From contig JAGDXN010000031.1 of assembly GCA_023256455.1 (NCBI GenBank), positions 991 through 7,678 of the forward strand: 6,688 bases of DNA, written 5' to 3'. The notes under the pieces were generated by a model. That model searched no databases. It saw nothing but the letters and a program-made list of their open reading frames with translations, and was not told the origin of the DNA. This DNA is from Cuniculiplasma sp. GTDB taxonomy: Archaea > Thermoplasmatota > Thermoplasmata > Thermoplasmatales > Thermoplasmataceae. How positions within the stretch are numbered: the stretch's first letter is position 1; every line of letters starts with the position of its first letter. Of the stretch, positions 1-5,937 are shown one piece after another. The position numbers and the translations under genes are program-made.

Positions 1-1829
1 AGGAGGCCCATGGTAGCCCCCTCGTTTAGCATAAGTATGGCCTTTCCTCTTGCCCTCCCTGATACCAGTTTGTTCAATGGGAGAAAGGTGACCCTGCCGG
101 CCTGTTTTGACCTTAAATATTCTATACATTTCTGTGCAACGTTTTCGTCATCCACGACCAGTGAATTCAGTCTTCCTCCTGCTGCGGATTCAACCGCAAG
201 CTGGACATCATCGGAATAGGTTATTATATCACTTACTGGCCTGTGAATGCCCTCAATGAGACCCTTTGCCTTGGCATCCATGAGAAGGGAAATGGATCTG
301 TTTGCCTGCCCCTGTGATCCAAGCTGGGCCCTCATTTTTTCAGTTTCTCTTATGAGCTGCTCCAGGCGCCCGGAAATGGTGGACAGATTCTTTTCCTTAT
401 CAGAAATTGTATTTTTCAATTCAAAGTATTCACTGTTCAATCTTTCATAGTTTCCCTTCTTTGCCCCATCATTTTTCTTAATTTCGTTGAGATTCCACCT
501 TACCTCTGAAATCTTGTATTTTTCTGAGGTGATTGCCTCCTCCCTTGCTCCAACAAGTGCTTCCAGTGAAGAATATTTCGGGTCGTTTTCCTTTTCTTCC
601 TTTCTCAAATCTGCAAGTATGCGGTTAAGTTCAGAAATTCTTTCTTCAATCTGCTTCAATGTCCTTGATGCTTCAGAATATTTCTCTGATTTTTGCTTCT
701 GTACTTCTATTCTCTGGGCAATCTGTGCACGGAGAGCCTCAAAGTTTCCTGCAGCAGATGATTCGTTCTGCTTCAGCTGGACATATTCATTCCCAATCTT
801 TTCGAGTTCTCTCTCAATCTCACCAATACGCTCTTCTCCAAGTTCTATTTTTTCTCTCTTTTCGCTTATGGAATTGTTTTCGTTCTGAAGCCTCACATCC
901 TTTTTGGCCTTTTCCAGTTTAACGCTGTTAAGATTTTCCCTCAAAGATATTATCTGGGCCTGAAGCTCCTTGCTTATGCCTCTTTCCATCTCCTCTCTTT
1001 TTTTTATGAGCTCCCTTTCCCTCTCCTTGATTTCTTCTATGTTTCTCTCCAGTTCTGACTTTTTCTCATTGTTTTTTTGTAAGGTTTGCTCATAGGAACT
1101 TAATTCCAGTTCATATGACCTTATCTGTATAGAAAGAGATGTTGCCCTCAAATTTTTAATTTCTTCGTTTAACTTTCTGTATTCCCTCAGTTTTTCTGCC
1201 TCTTCCCTTATAAATTCCACATTTTTCTGGATTTCTGCCTGCAATGTTTCGGATGCTGCCACATTTTTTTCGATTTCGTTTATCTGTTCCTTTGCTGCGT
1301 CTATTTTCATATTATAGGATTCTATCCCTGCAATTGTTTCAAGAAGCTTTCTCCTTTCTGTACCAGTTCTCTTGATAAAATCGTTTATGTCACCCTGTAA
1401 GACAAAGCTGTATGAATCAAGCTGCAAACCCATATCTTCCATTACCTTGTCAATGTCCGTATGCCTTGCCTTTTTTCCATTCAGATAGTAGGTGCTCCTA
1501 ATTTCTCCATTTATATCCTCTATGACTCTTGATATTTCCAGCTTTTCAAAATTTTCTGAATCGGTTTCATTTACAAAAACTGCAGTAACATAGGCTTCAT
1601 TTTTTCTCCTCTGGCCCTCCTTTGGAATGTGTATGAGATCATCCATTTTATCCGCCCTTACCGTCTTTGATGATCTTGTTCCAAGTACAAAAAGGAGCGA
1701 ATCTCCAATATTGCTCTTCCCACTGCCATTTGGACCACCTATCATGGTCATTCCTGGTCTGAAGTCCAGCTTTATTCCCTCAGGGCAGAAGGATTTGAAA
1801 TTTTTTATTTCAAGGCTGTAAAGTCTCAA
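1..1829 (-). CDS. smc: Chromosome segregation/condensin ATPase SMC (partial, N-terminal half)
   Basis: SMC is an ABC-type ATPase that forms ring-shaped dimers and compacts and segregates chromosomal DNA. The frame is open for 609 codons with no internal stop and runs off the left edge. Residues 1-155 form the N-terminal ATPase lobe: a start like that of other SMC proteins (LEIKNFKSF), Walker A GPNGSGKS at 32-39, the R-loop arginine near R58, and the Q-loop VLQGD with Q145. Residues about 160-500 are a charged Glu/Lys/Gln-rich coiled coil. The hinge begins around 520, with GIHRPVS at 527-533 and TFLPLNKL near 581-588. The second coil, signature motif and Walker B are outside the window. The start is TTG at 1829: an in-frame TGA lies two codons upstream and no ATG precedes the conserved N-terminus. 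A weak Shine-Dalgarno match (GTGAT) sits five bases upstream. The gene lies 63 bases downstream of a membrane protein gene on the same strand and may be co-transcribed with it or use its own promoter in the gap. Identification is firm. Confidence 0.97.
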   Translation of the reverse strand, partial: MRLYSLEIKNFKSFCPEGIKLDFRPGMTMIGGPNGSGKSNIGDSLLFVLGTRSSKTVRADKMDDLIHIPKEGQRRKNEAYVTAVFVNETDSENFEKLEISRVIEDINGEIRSTYYLNGKKARHTDIDKVMEDMGLQLDSYSFVLQGDINDFIKRTGTERRKLLETIAGIESYNMKIDAAKEQINEIEKNVAASETLQAEIQKNVEFIREEAEKLREYRKLNEEIKNLRATSLSIQIRSYELELSSYEQTLQKNNEKKSELERNIEEIKERERELIKKREEMERGISKELQAQIISLRENLNSVKLEKAKKDVRLQNENNSISEKREKIELGEERIGEIERELEKIGNEYVQLKQNESSAAGNFEALRAQIAQRIEVQKQKSEKYSEASRTLKQIEERISELNRILADLRKEEKENDPKYSSLEALVGAREEAITSEKYKISEVRWNLNEIKKNDGAKKGNYERLNSEYFELKNTISDKEKNLSTISGRLEQLIRETEKMRAQLGSQGQANRSISLLMDAKAKGLIEGIHRPVSDIITYSDDVQLAVESAAGGRLNSLVVDDENVAQKCIEYLRSKQAGRVTFLPLNKLVSGRARGKAILMLNEGATMGL

Positions 1830-1875
1830 TTTTCATCACGTCTGACATTTGTACGATTGGTAGATGTTTTAGAAT

Positions 1876-1886
1876 GTATTAAAATG
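1876..1886 (-). promoter_or_regulatory. Possible TATA box for smc
   Basis: On the minus strand the sequence CATTTTAATAC lies about 50 bases upstream of the smc TTG codon. With a start site about 26 bases downstream, the transcript would have a leader of roughly 25 bases carrying the GTGAT motif. This is a pattern match only. The upstream membrane protein gene could instead supply a shared transcript. Confidence 0.35.
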
Positions 1887-1892
1887 TTTCGT

Positions 1893-2438
1893 TCATGAAA
1901 TTAATGAGGCCCCTTCCCCTGACATTGTCCTATTTTCCATAAATTCTCTATGCTTCTCCAGAAGATGGTAGGCCTCACCCATCAAAACACCAAGAGACAT
2001 TGCAAGGAGGGAATCGATTAAAAAGTTCACAAACAAATCAGGCTTCAGGAAAAACTCATAATATATCCTTATTATGAAAAGAGCTGCCCAGATTAACATT
2101 ATAATGGGAGATCTTCTATACATGATTTTCCCATTCTCCTCATAAATTGTTGAAAGAGACCCAAATTTTGCACCCACAATCAATCCGGGGATCACCATCA
2201 TTATGGCTATTAATGCGTAGGATAGGTTTGAGAGAAGCTCAATAAGGAAAAAGGACGTGAATATTCCATAAATTATGGGGATTCTCAAAACTCTTGCCTT
2301 TGAATATGTCCTTCCATTAAGACCTCTTGAAATCCTTCTGAACAGAATAAAAGCAATAAAAAGGAGGACTATGATGTCAGAATAATACTGAGAAGAATTG
2401 CTGGGAGAGGATGTAACTAAGGTTTGATAAATTATCAT
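1893..2438 (-). CDS. Multi-pass membrane protein of unknown function (CcdC/DUF1453-like?)
   Basis: I do not recognise this 181-residue protein with certainty. Hydrophobic stretches at about 21-33, 53-68, 74-93, 112-124 and 138-155 suggest four or five membrane segments. Basic residues follow the first (RRISRGLNGR), and a short soluble tail is rich in Glu, His and Arg. A loop with GKIMYRRSP at about 103-111 leads into a helix ending IIRIYYEF. This glycine-loop, RSP, then helix with IR arrangement resembles what I recall of the CcdC/DUF1453 membrane family, but that is tentative. The ATG at 2438 is preferred because a TATA-like ATTATATT is centred about 30 bases upstream; a TTG at 2459 would add seven residues. 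The gene reads toward smc with a 63-base gap and diverges from rnz. Nothing in the sequence shows a catalytic or transport function. It is probably a real gene because it is intact, strongly hydrophobic and properly spaced between neighbours. Confidence 0.8.
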   Translation of the reverse strand: MIIYQTLVTSSPSNSSQYYSDIIVLLFIAFILFRRISRGLNGRTYSKARVLRIPIIYGIFTSFFLIELLSNLSYALIAIMMVIPGLIVGAKFGSLSTIYEENGKIMYRRSPIIMLIWAALFIIRIYYEFFLKPDLFVNFLIDSLLAMSLGVLMGEAYHLLEKHREFMENRTMSGEGASLIS

Positions 2439-2464
2439 GTTATAAAACCATATTAACAATCCAC

Positions 2465-2472
2465 AATATAAT
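2465..2472 (-). promoter_or_regulatory. TATA-like box for the membrane protein gene
   Basis: ATTATATT on the minus strand is centred about 30 bases before the ATG at 2438, the spacing expected for an archaeal promoter giving a leaderless or nearly leaderless transcript. A second A+T-rich element (TTTAAAAA, minus strand, around 2474-2481) would be an alternative. Confidence 0.4.
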
Positions 2473-2639
2473 GTTTTTAAATGTTCTAAAATTGAACCTA
2501 TCCACCATATTGAAAAACTGTTTGCCCGATATAAAATGATTTAATTGAATTGGAAACAATCAGTAAATAATTTTAAAAAATTACAATCTTTAAAATCACC
2601 CCATTCACATTAATATCCTGAGACACGGGTCTTTCATTC

Positions 2640-2651
2640 TTAAATTTATTA
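2640..2651 (+). promoter_or_regulatory. TATA-like box for rnz
   Basis: The element TTAAATTTATTA is centred about 27 bases upstream of the ATG at 2673. This fits an archaeal TATA box driving a leaderless mRNA. It supports ATG 2673 over the in-frame TTG at 2655, which would lie almost inside the promoter. No Shine-Dalgarno sequence precedes the ATG. Confidence 0.5.
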
Positions 2652-2672
2652 GGTTTGTGGGAATCAACATCC

Positions 2673-3599
2673 ATGGCGTCGCTTTTCAGGATAACATTCA
2701 TCGGTACAGGCGGGTCCTGGCCTCAGCCGGGAAGGGCTATGCCTTCCGTGATGATTCAAATAGATGACAATGTGTGCCTCTTCGACTGTGGGGAAGGTAC
2801 ACAGAAGCAGATTATGGCAAGCCCCACCTCCTTTATGAAAATAGACCATATTTTCATTTCACATTTCCATGGAGACCACTTTTTGGGAATTCTTGGATTA
2901 ATTCAGAGCATGTCTTTCAACGGAAGGGAAAGGGAACTTAATGTTTATGGACCTCCGGGAGCCATTGGAATATTGAGCAGGGCATTCAATGTTGGATACT
3001 ATTCACTCAATTACAATATTAGAATTCATGAGCTTGATTACAATTCAGTTGTGAAAATGGATGGCTTTACTGTAAAAACAATGAAGGCAGATCATCCGGT
3101 CCCGGCCATATCTTATAAAATAGAGGAGGATGATCTTATTAAAATAGATAAGGAAAAGGCCGATGCAGCCGGACTTGATTCAAGGCTCATTGAAAAGTTG
3201 AGGGAAAAAGGTTCCATTGATGTAAATGGGAAAAACTTTACCCTTAATGACATTAGAGCAGGAGTAAGGAAAGGCAGATCAGTTGTTTATTCCGGAGATA
3301 CCAGACCCAATCCGGAAATGGTCAATTTTGCAAAGAACGTCTCAGTTCTCATACATGATACCACAACCGATTCAAGCCTGGAGCCCAAGGTTAATGAGTT
3401 TGGCCATACATCCTCGAAACAGGCCGCAGAGATTGCGAAGCAGGCAGGTGTGGGAAGATTATATCTTTACCATTTCTCTCCAAGGATAGATTCGGTTGAT
3501 TCCTTATTGAGTGAATCAAAGAAAATATTTGAGGAAAGCTACTTGAGTGAGGACCTTAAGGTATATGAAATACCGAAGGGTGAAGTGGTAAAGGATTGA
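2673..3599 (+). CDS. rnz: Ribonuclease Z (tRNA 3' processing endonuclease)
   Basis: RNase Z is a cytoplasmic zinc-dependent metallo-beta-lactamase-fold nuclease that cuts the 3' trailer from precursor tRNAs so that CCA can be added. The 308-residue protein is the usual length of the short form. An N-terminal FIGTGGSWP strand-turn is followed by LFDCGEGTQ (36-44), the metal-binding HFHGDH motif (H64, H66, D68, H69), and YGPPG at 92-96. H141 in ADHPVP, D209 in YSGDTRP and H267 in YHFSPR are the expected remaining metal ligands. The segment at about 150-195, rich in Lys, Asp and Glu, corresponds to the region before the GDTRP strand. The family HEAT motif reads HDTTT at 228-232, and GHTSS at 244-248 matches the HST motif. 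ATG 2673 was chosen on TATA spacing; a TTG at 2655 would add six residues that look unlike the family. The gene is transcribed alone, divergent from the membrane protein gene and convergent with the permease. Confidence 0.96.
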   Translation: MASLFRITFIGTGGSWPQPGRAMPSVMIQIDDNVCLFDCGEGTQKQIMASPTSFMKIDHIFISHFHGDHFLGILGLIQSMSFNGRERELNVYGPPGAIGILSRAFNVGYYSLNYNIRIHELDYNSVVKMDGFTVKTMKADHPVPAISYKIEEDDLIKIDKEKADAAGLDSRLIEKLREKGSIDVNGKNFTLNDIRAGVRKGRSVVYSGDTRPNPEMVNFAKNVSVLIHDTTTDSSLEPKVNEFGHTSSKQAAEIAKQAGVGRLYLYHFSPRIDSVDSLLSESKKIFEESYLSEDLKVYEIPKGEVVKD

Positions 3600-3687
3600 G
3601 ATTCTATTTTAATGAAATTTATTAAATATTATTTTAAAAAGTTCCATTTTGAATGAAAATATTTGTATTATTCCATCTTGCCTTAAG
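3600..3687. terminator. Convergent A+T-rich terminator region
   Basis: This 88-base gap separates the stop codons of rnz and the permease, which face each other. It is very A+T-rich. A T-rich run at 3602-3610 follows the rnz stop, and on the minus strand T runs at about 3656-3659 and 3636-3640 follow the permease stop. A short inverted repeat (ATTTT at 3646-3650, AAAAT at 3656-3660) is too weak to call a strong hairpin. Archaeal termination commonly uses oligo-T tracts, so the region plausibly ends both transcripts. Confidence 0.4.
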
Positions 3688-5112
3688 TCACGCCTTTATT
3701 ATAGATGGTTCGGATCTTCCCTGTGATTCCCTTACATATCTCTCAAGTACAATTGCGAATATGAAAGCCGCCACAAAGGATACAATATAGGATATGTCAG
3801 ATCCACCTGTTATGTTGTAGAATGGAATCGGTATGCCAAAATAGAACTGGATTGTATCCATGAATGGAATGGAAACAATTATGCCAAGGGCATAGGCAAC
3901 AACGGGGCTCCAGTTAATTTTTCCAGAGAGAAATTCCCTTCTTCCCACAAAGAAGTACTCGGCGATCATCACACCAAGCCATGGTGTAATCCAGTAGTCA
4001 AGCACATATAGAAAACCTTCAAAGTACTGGGAAAAGGTGTTGAAAAATATAACACCCAGTATGATGGATGCCAGGGCGATGGCAGGGATTATTATTTTTC
4101 TTCCGTTCTTAAATCCCAGGGATCTTACGGACATTAAATTTGAATATAGATTTATTGAGTTAGCAGCTATGCCTCCAAGGAATATGGCAAGTGAACCAAC
4201 GATCCAGTAAATGCCCAGGGATGAAATGAACATTGAATTGGAAAAACTGCCGGAAAGATTTAAGGAAATGGCAAAAAGATAACCGATCATTTCAACACCA
4301 AAGGACGCTATGGATGACCCTGCCATAGTCCAGAGTGCAGACCTTGTCTGATTTTCTCGCCCACTACCCACGTACCTGGAATAGTCCGATGCGTATGGAC
4401 CCCATGACATTATGTATGAGAAAGCAAGCATGAATATGGCCGTGAAATTAATTATGGAAAATGACGAAGATTCATAGGGTGTAAGATCTATTCCCGACCT
4501 TAAAACAAACAGAATGATGATTATAAAGAGTATTCCCAGAACAACAGACATGGCTTTTTCAAATATCTTAATGGATTTATGTCCATAAACGACTGTCAAT
4601 ATGATTGCAATCATTGTTATGGCAAGGACCGCCCCCTCAAGTAAATAGGAATCAGCTGGGCTTGCTCCTGCACCAGCGGTTAACATGAATCTCAGTGCCC
4701 TTGCAGAGATGATTAAATTTACTGTGAGCCATCCTATTGTGTTCAGGAACTGCAACCCTGAGAAGCCCTTTCCCCCTGAAGTCCCGAATATACCCTTGGA
4801 TATATCCATCTGCCCTCTTCCGCTTTCCGGACCTATAAATGCCATTATACCAACAAGTGAACCACCAAAAAGATTAGCAATCACAAGTGCAATCAGGGTA
4901 TAATAAAAAGAAAGCCCGAAGGATTCTACCAATACTCCCAGAACAAAGTCCGCGACTGTAAGGTTTGAACCAAACCAAAGGTAAAATAAGGATCTTGGAG
5001 TTGCATTCCTCATCCTTTGATCCACTTCAGAAGCGAGTGTTTCGTCCCTATTATCAACGGTAACTTTCATGCTATTGTCTGATTGCCGATAAATATCGAG
5101 AATATAATCCAT
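3688..5112 (-). CDS. NCS1-family permease (cytosine/purine/allantoin-type transporter)
   Basis: This 474-residue membrane protein belongs to the nucleobase:cation symporter-1 family, which imports cytosine, purines, allantoin, hydantoins, thiamine or related compounds with H+ or Na+. The length and about twelve hydrophobic segments fit the family. Family-like features in order are a soluble N-terminus, TPRSLFYLWFGSN entering the first helix (W46, N50), the glycine-rich stretch from about 83-116 containing GPESGRGQMD and FGTSGGKG, the WGPYASDYSRY motif (about 237-247), a GGIAANSINLYSN helix, YWITPW at 373-378, and a C-terminal GGSDISYIVSF segment. Substrate cannot be read from the sequence. 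Its position near purD makes a purine or other nucleobase attractive, but that is inference. The ATG at 5112 lies about 23 bases from a TATA-like element. Alternatives are an upstream in-frame start at 5157, which would lie ahead of that promoter, and ATG 5070, which still precedes the conserved core. It diverges from scpB and converges on rnz. Confidence 0.92.
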   Translation of the reverse strand: MDYILDIYRQSDNSMKVTVDNRDETLASEVDQRMRNATPRSLFYLWFGSNLTVADFVLGVLVESFGLSFYYTLIALVIANLFGGSLVGIMAFIGPESGRGQMDISKGIFGTSGGKGFSGLQFLNTIGWLTVNLIISARALRFMLTAGAGASPADSYLLEGAVLAITMIAIILTVVYGHKSIKIFEKAMSVVLGILFIIIILFVLRSGIDLTPYESSSFSIINFTAIFMLAFSYIMSWGPYASDYSRYVGSGRENQTRSALWTMAGSSIASFGVEMIGYLFAISLNLSGSFSNSMFISSLGIYWIVGSLAIFLGGIAANSINLYSNLMSVRSLGFKNGRKIIIPAIALASIILGVIFFNTFSQYFEGFLYVLDYWITPWLGVMIAEYFFVGRREFLSGKINWSPVVAYALGIIVSIPFMDTIQFYFGIPIPFYNITGGSDISYIVSFVAAFIFAIVLERYVRESQGRSEPSIIKA

Positions 5113-5116
5113 TCTT

Positions 5117-5140
5117 GATTTATATACTCTTATATATTTT
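5117..5140 (-). promoter_or_regulatory. Two adjacent TATA-like boxes ahead of the permease
   Basis: Read on the minus strand, AAAATATATA (5140-5131) and TATATAAATC (5126-5117) follow each other. The distal one is about 23 bases from the ATG at 5112 and fits a leaderless start there. The proximal one would give a start site near 5097 and suit translation from ATG 5070. The arrangement may allow two transcripts, or only one box may be used. Confidence 0.45.
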
Positions 5141-5302
5141 TTAGATTTACAATGCAATCCATGTGCTTTTTTTGAAAAATCTCCTTTTAATGAAATATTT
5201 AATTACCTTTTCTCATAGAAAATTTTCACAGGATATTAATTAAATGTGTTTCTCTGATTTCCTGTTAAATTTTGGAAATAAGAACATAAGATAATTTTCA
5301 TT

Positions 5303-5329
5303 AATCCTATAAATCAAAATATAAGGATT
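5303..5329. repeat. Imperfect inverted repeat
   Basis: AATCCTATA at 5303-5311 is mirrored by TATAAGGATT at 5320-5329, with an eight-base A-rich spacer and one extra base in the right arm. It could be a protein binding site or a small hairpin between the two divergent genes. In A+T-rich DNA such a repeat can also arise by chance. Confidence 0.4.
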
Positions 5330-5376
5330 ATATTCCACAGGCTCCTAATTTGTGAAGGTTTCCCCTCCTTACCCCT

Positions 5377-5387
5377 TTGACTGTCAA
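5377..5387. repeat. 11-base palindrome upstream of the scpB promoter
   Basis: TTGAC-T-GTCAA is a perfect dyad around one central base, followed directly by the overlapping palindrome CAATTG (5385-5390). It ends about 13 bases upstream of the scpB TATA-like element, where an archaeal activator or repressor could act. I did not notice another copy in this window. Confidence 0.45.
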
Positions 5388-5399
5388 TTGAAACAATCG

Positions 5400-5411
5400 C
5401 AAATAAATAAT
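5400..5411 (+). promoter_or_regulatory. TATA-like box for scpB-purD
   Basis: The A/T run CAAATAAATAAT is centred about 28 bases upstream of the ATG at 5434. This fits an archaeal promoter with a leaderless mRNA, and no Shine-Dalgarno motif precedes that ATG. A second A/T element, TTTATAATGG at 5420-5429, is too close to the start codon to act as its TATA box. Confidence 0.5.
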
Positions 5412-5433
5412 AGTAAAAGTTTATAATGGTTTG

Positions 5434-5937
5434 ATGGAACTTCGAAGCAAGATTGAAGCCATTCTTTTTGCGACTGAAGAGCCCATCAGCATAATTGAGA
5501 TCGCATCCATACTTATGTCTGATCAGGGGGAGGTTAAAAAGGAACTGAACCACATTATCAGAGATTACAAAAAGAGCGAACATCCCATGGAAATATTGAT
5601 AACCGGGAAAAAGTACAGAATGGGATTGAAGGAGCAATACAGGGAAATTGCCATGCCCGTAGCCAAAAAAGAGATTGGAAATGAAGAAATGGAAGCCATG
5701 ACACTTATTCTGAACAGTAACAGAGTAATGAGGGGAAAAATCAGGGAAAAATTTGGAGATAGGAGCACGGAGATTCTAAGGAACCTTAAAAGAATGGGTT
5801 TTGTGAAGGCAGATAAATACAGGAACACCGAAATTTACAGCCTCACAAATAAATTCTACAAATATTTTGGGGTTAGAAAGAGAGAGATTGCGAATATGGC
5901 AAAGGTAGAAGAGGAAATTGAAGGGGAAGATCAATGA
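5434..5937 (+). CDS. scpB: Segregation and condensation protein B (ScpB), divergent archaeal form
   Basis: ScpB is a small tandem winged-helix (kite-type) protein that binds the kleisin ScpA and assists the SMC complex in chromosome compaction. The 167-residue product opens with ELRSKIEAILFATEEPIS, the characteristic ScpB start, and continues with a first winged helix to about residue 80, including the wing ITGKKYRMGLKEQY. The second winged helix (about 85-150) ends in FYKYFGV, which matches the family FL..FGL ending. Between them the usual QPITR and GRP signatures are absent or strongly changed, and the protein ends in an acidic tail (EEEIEGEDQ). ATG 5434 is preferred over the adjacent TTG at 5431 on TATA spacing. 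The gene heads an operon: its TGA overlaps the purD ATG (ATGA). Its partner smc lies about 3.6 kb away on the opposite strand, and no scpA is visible. The identification rests mainly on the N-terminal domain and the size. Confidence 0.85.
   Translation: MELRSKIEAILFATEEPISIIEIASILMSDQGEVKKELNHIIRDYKKSEHPMEILITGKKYRMGLKEQYREIAMPVAKKEIGNEEMEAMTLILNSNRVMRGKIREKFGDRSTEILRNLKRMGFVKADKYRNTEIYSLTNKFYKYFGVRKREIANMAKVEEEIEGEDQ
5919..5927 (+). promoter_or_regulatory. Ribosome binding site for purD
   Basis: The purine-rich sequence TTGAAGGGG, within the end of scpB, places the AGGGG core about seven bases before the purD ATG. The first gene of the operon lacks such a motif, so the pattern fits leaderless initiation for scpB and Shine-Dalgarno initiation or translational coupling for purD. 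Confidence 0.5.

Larger units (their letters stand above)
2439..2672. other. Divergent promoter region between membrane protein gene and rnz
   Basis: This 234-base A+T-rich stretch holds a TATA-like element for each of the two divergent genes near its ends. The middle part (about 2500-2630) contains A/T runs and a short C-rich patch (CACCCC, about 2597-2602). I see no small gene, RNA gene or convincing repeat in it. Confidence 0.55.
5113..5433. other. Intergenic region between divergent permease and scpB genes
   Basis: This 321-base stretch has no convincing gene; a minus-strand frame overlapping 5314-5637 is antisense to scpB and looks like a shadow. It holds the permease promoter at the left end and the scpB promoter at the right end. 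Between them is A+T-rich DNA with an imperfect inverted repeat at 5303-5329 and a perfect 11-base palindrome at 5377-5387. I found no tRNA-like fold or recognisable riboswitch by eye. Confidence 0.6.

Noticed and set aside
487..888. Plus-strand open frame rich in Ser, Phe and Leu within the smc region
   Set aside because: It is antisense to the SMC coiled coil; Ser/Phe richness is what the complement of Glu/Lys codons gives. The same applies to frames at 10-219, 247-450, 659-922 and 1627-1821.
2664..2849. Minus-strand frame at the start of rnz
   Set aside because: It overlaps the well-supported RNase Z N-terminus and its promoter side and has no recognisable protein features.
5351..5375. Possible hairpin AAGG...CCTT before scpB
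   Set aside because: The arms are only four bases with a mismatch-prone extension; this is expected by chance.
5314..5637. Minus-strand frame across the scpB promoter and 5' part
   Set aside because: Most of its length is antisense to scpB. Its sequence has no domain-like pattern and it would run through the scpB promoter.
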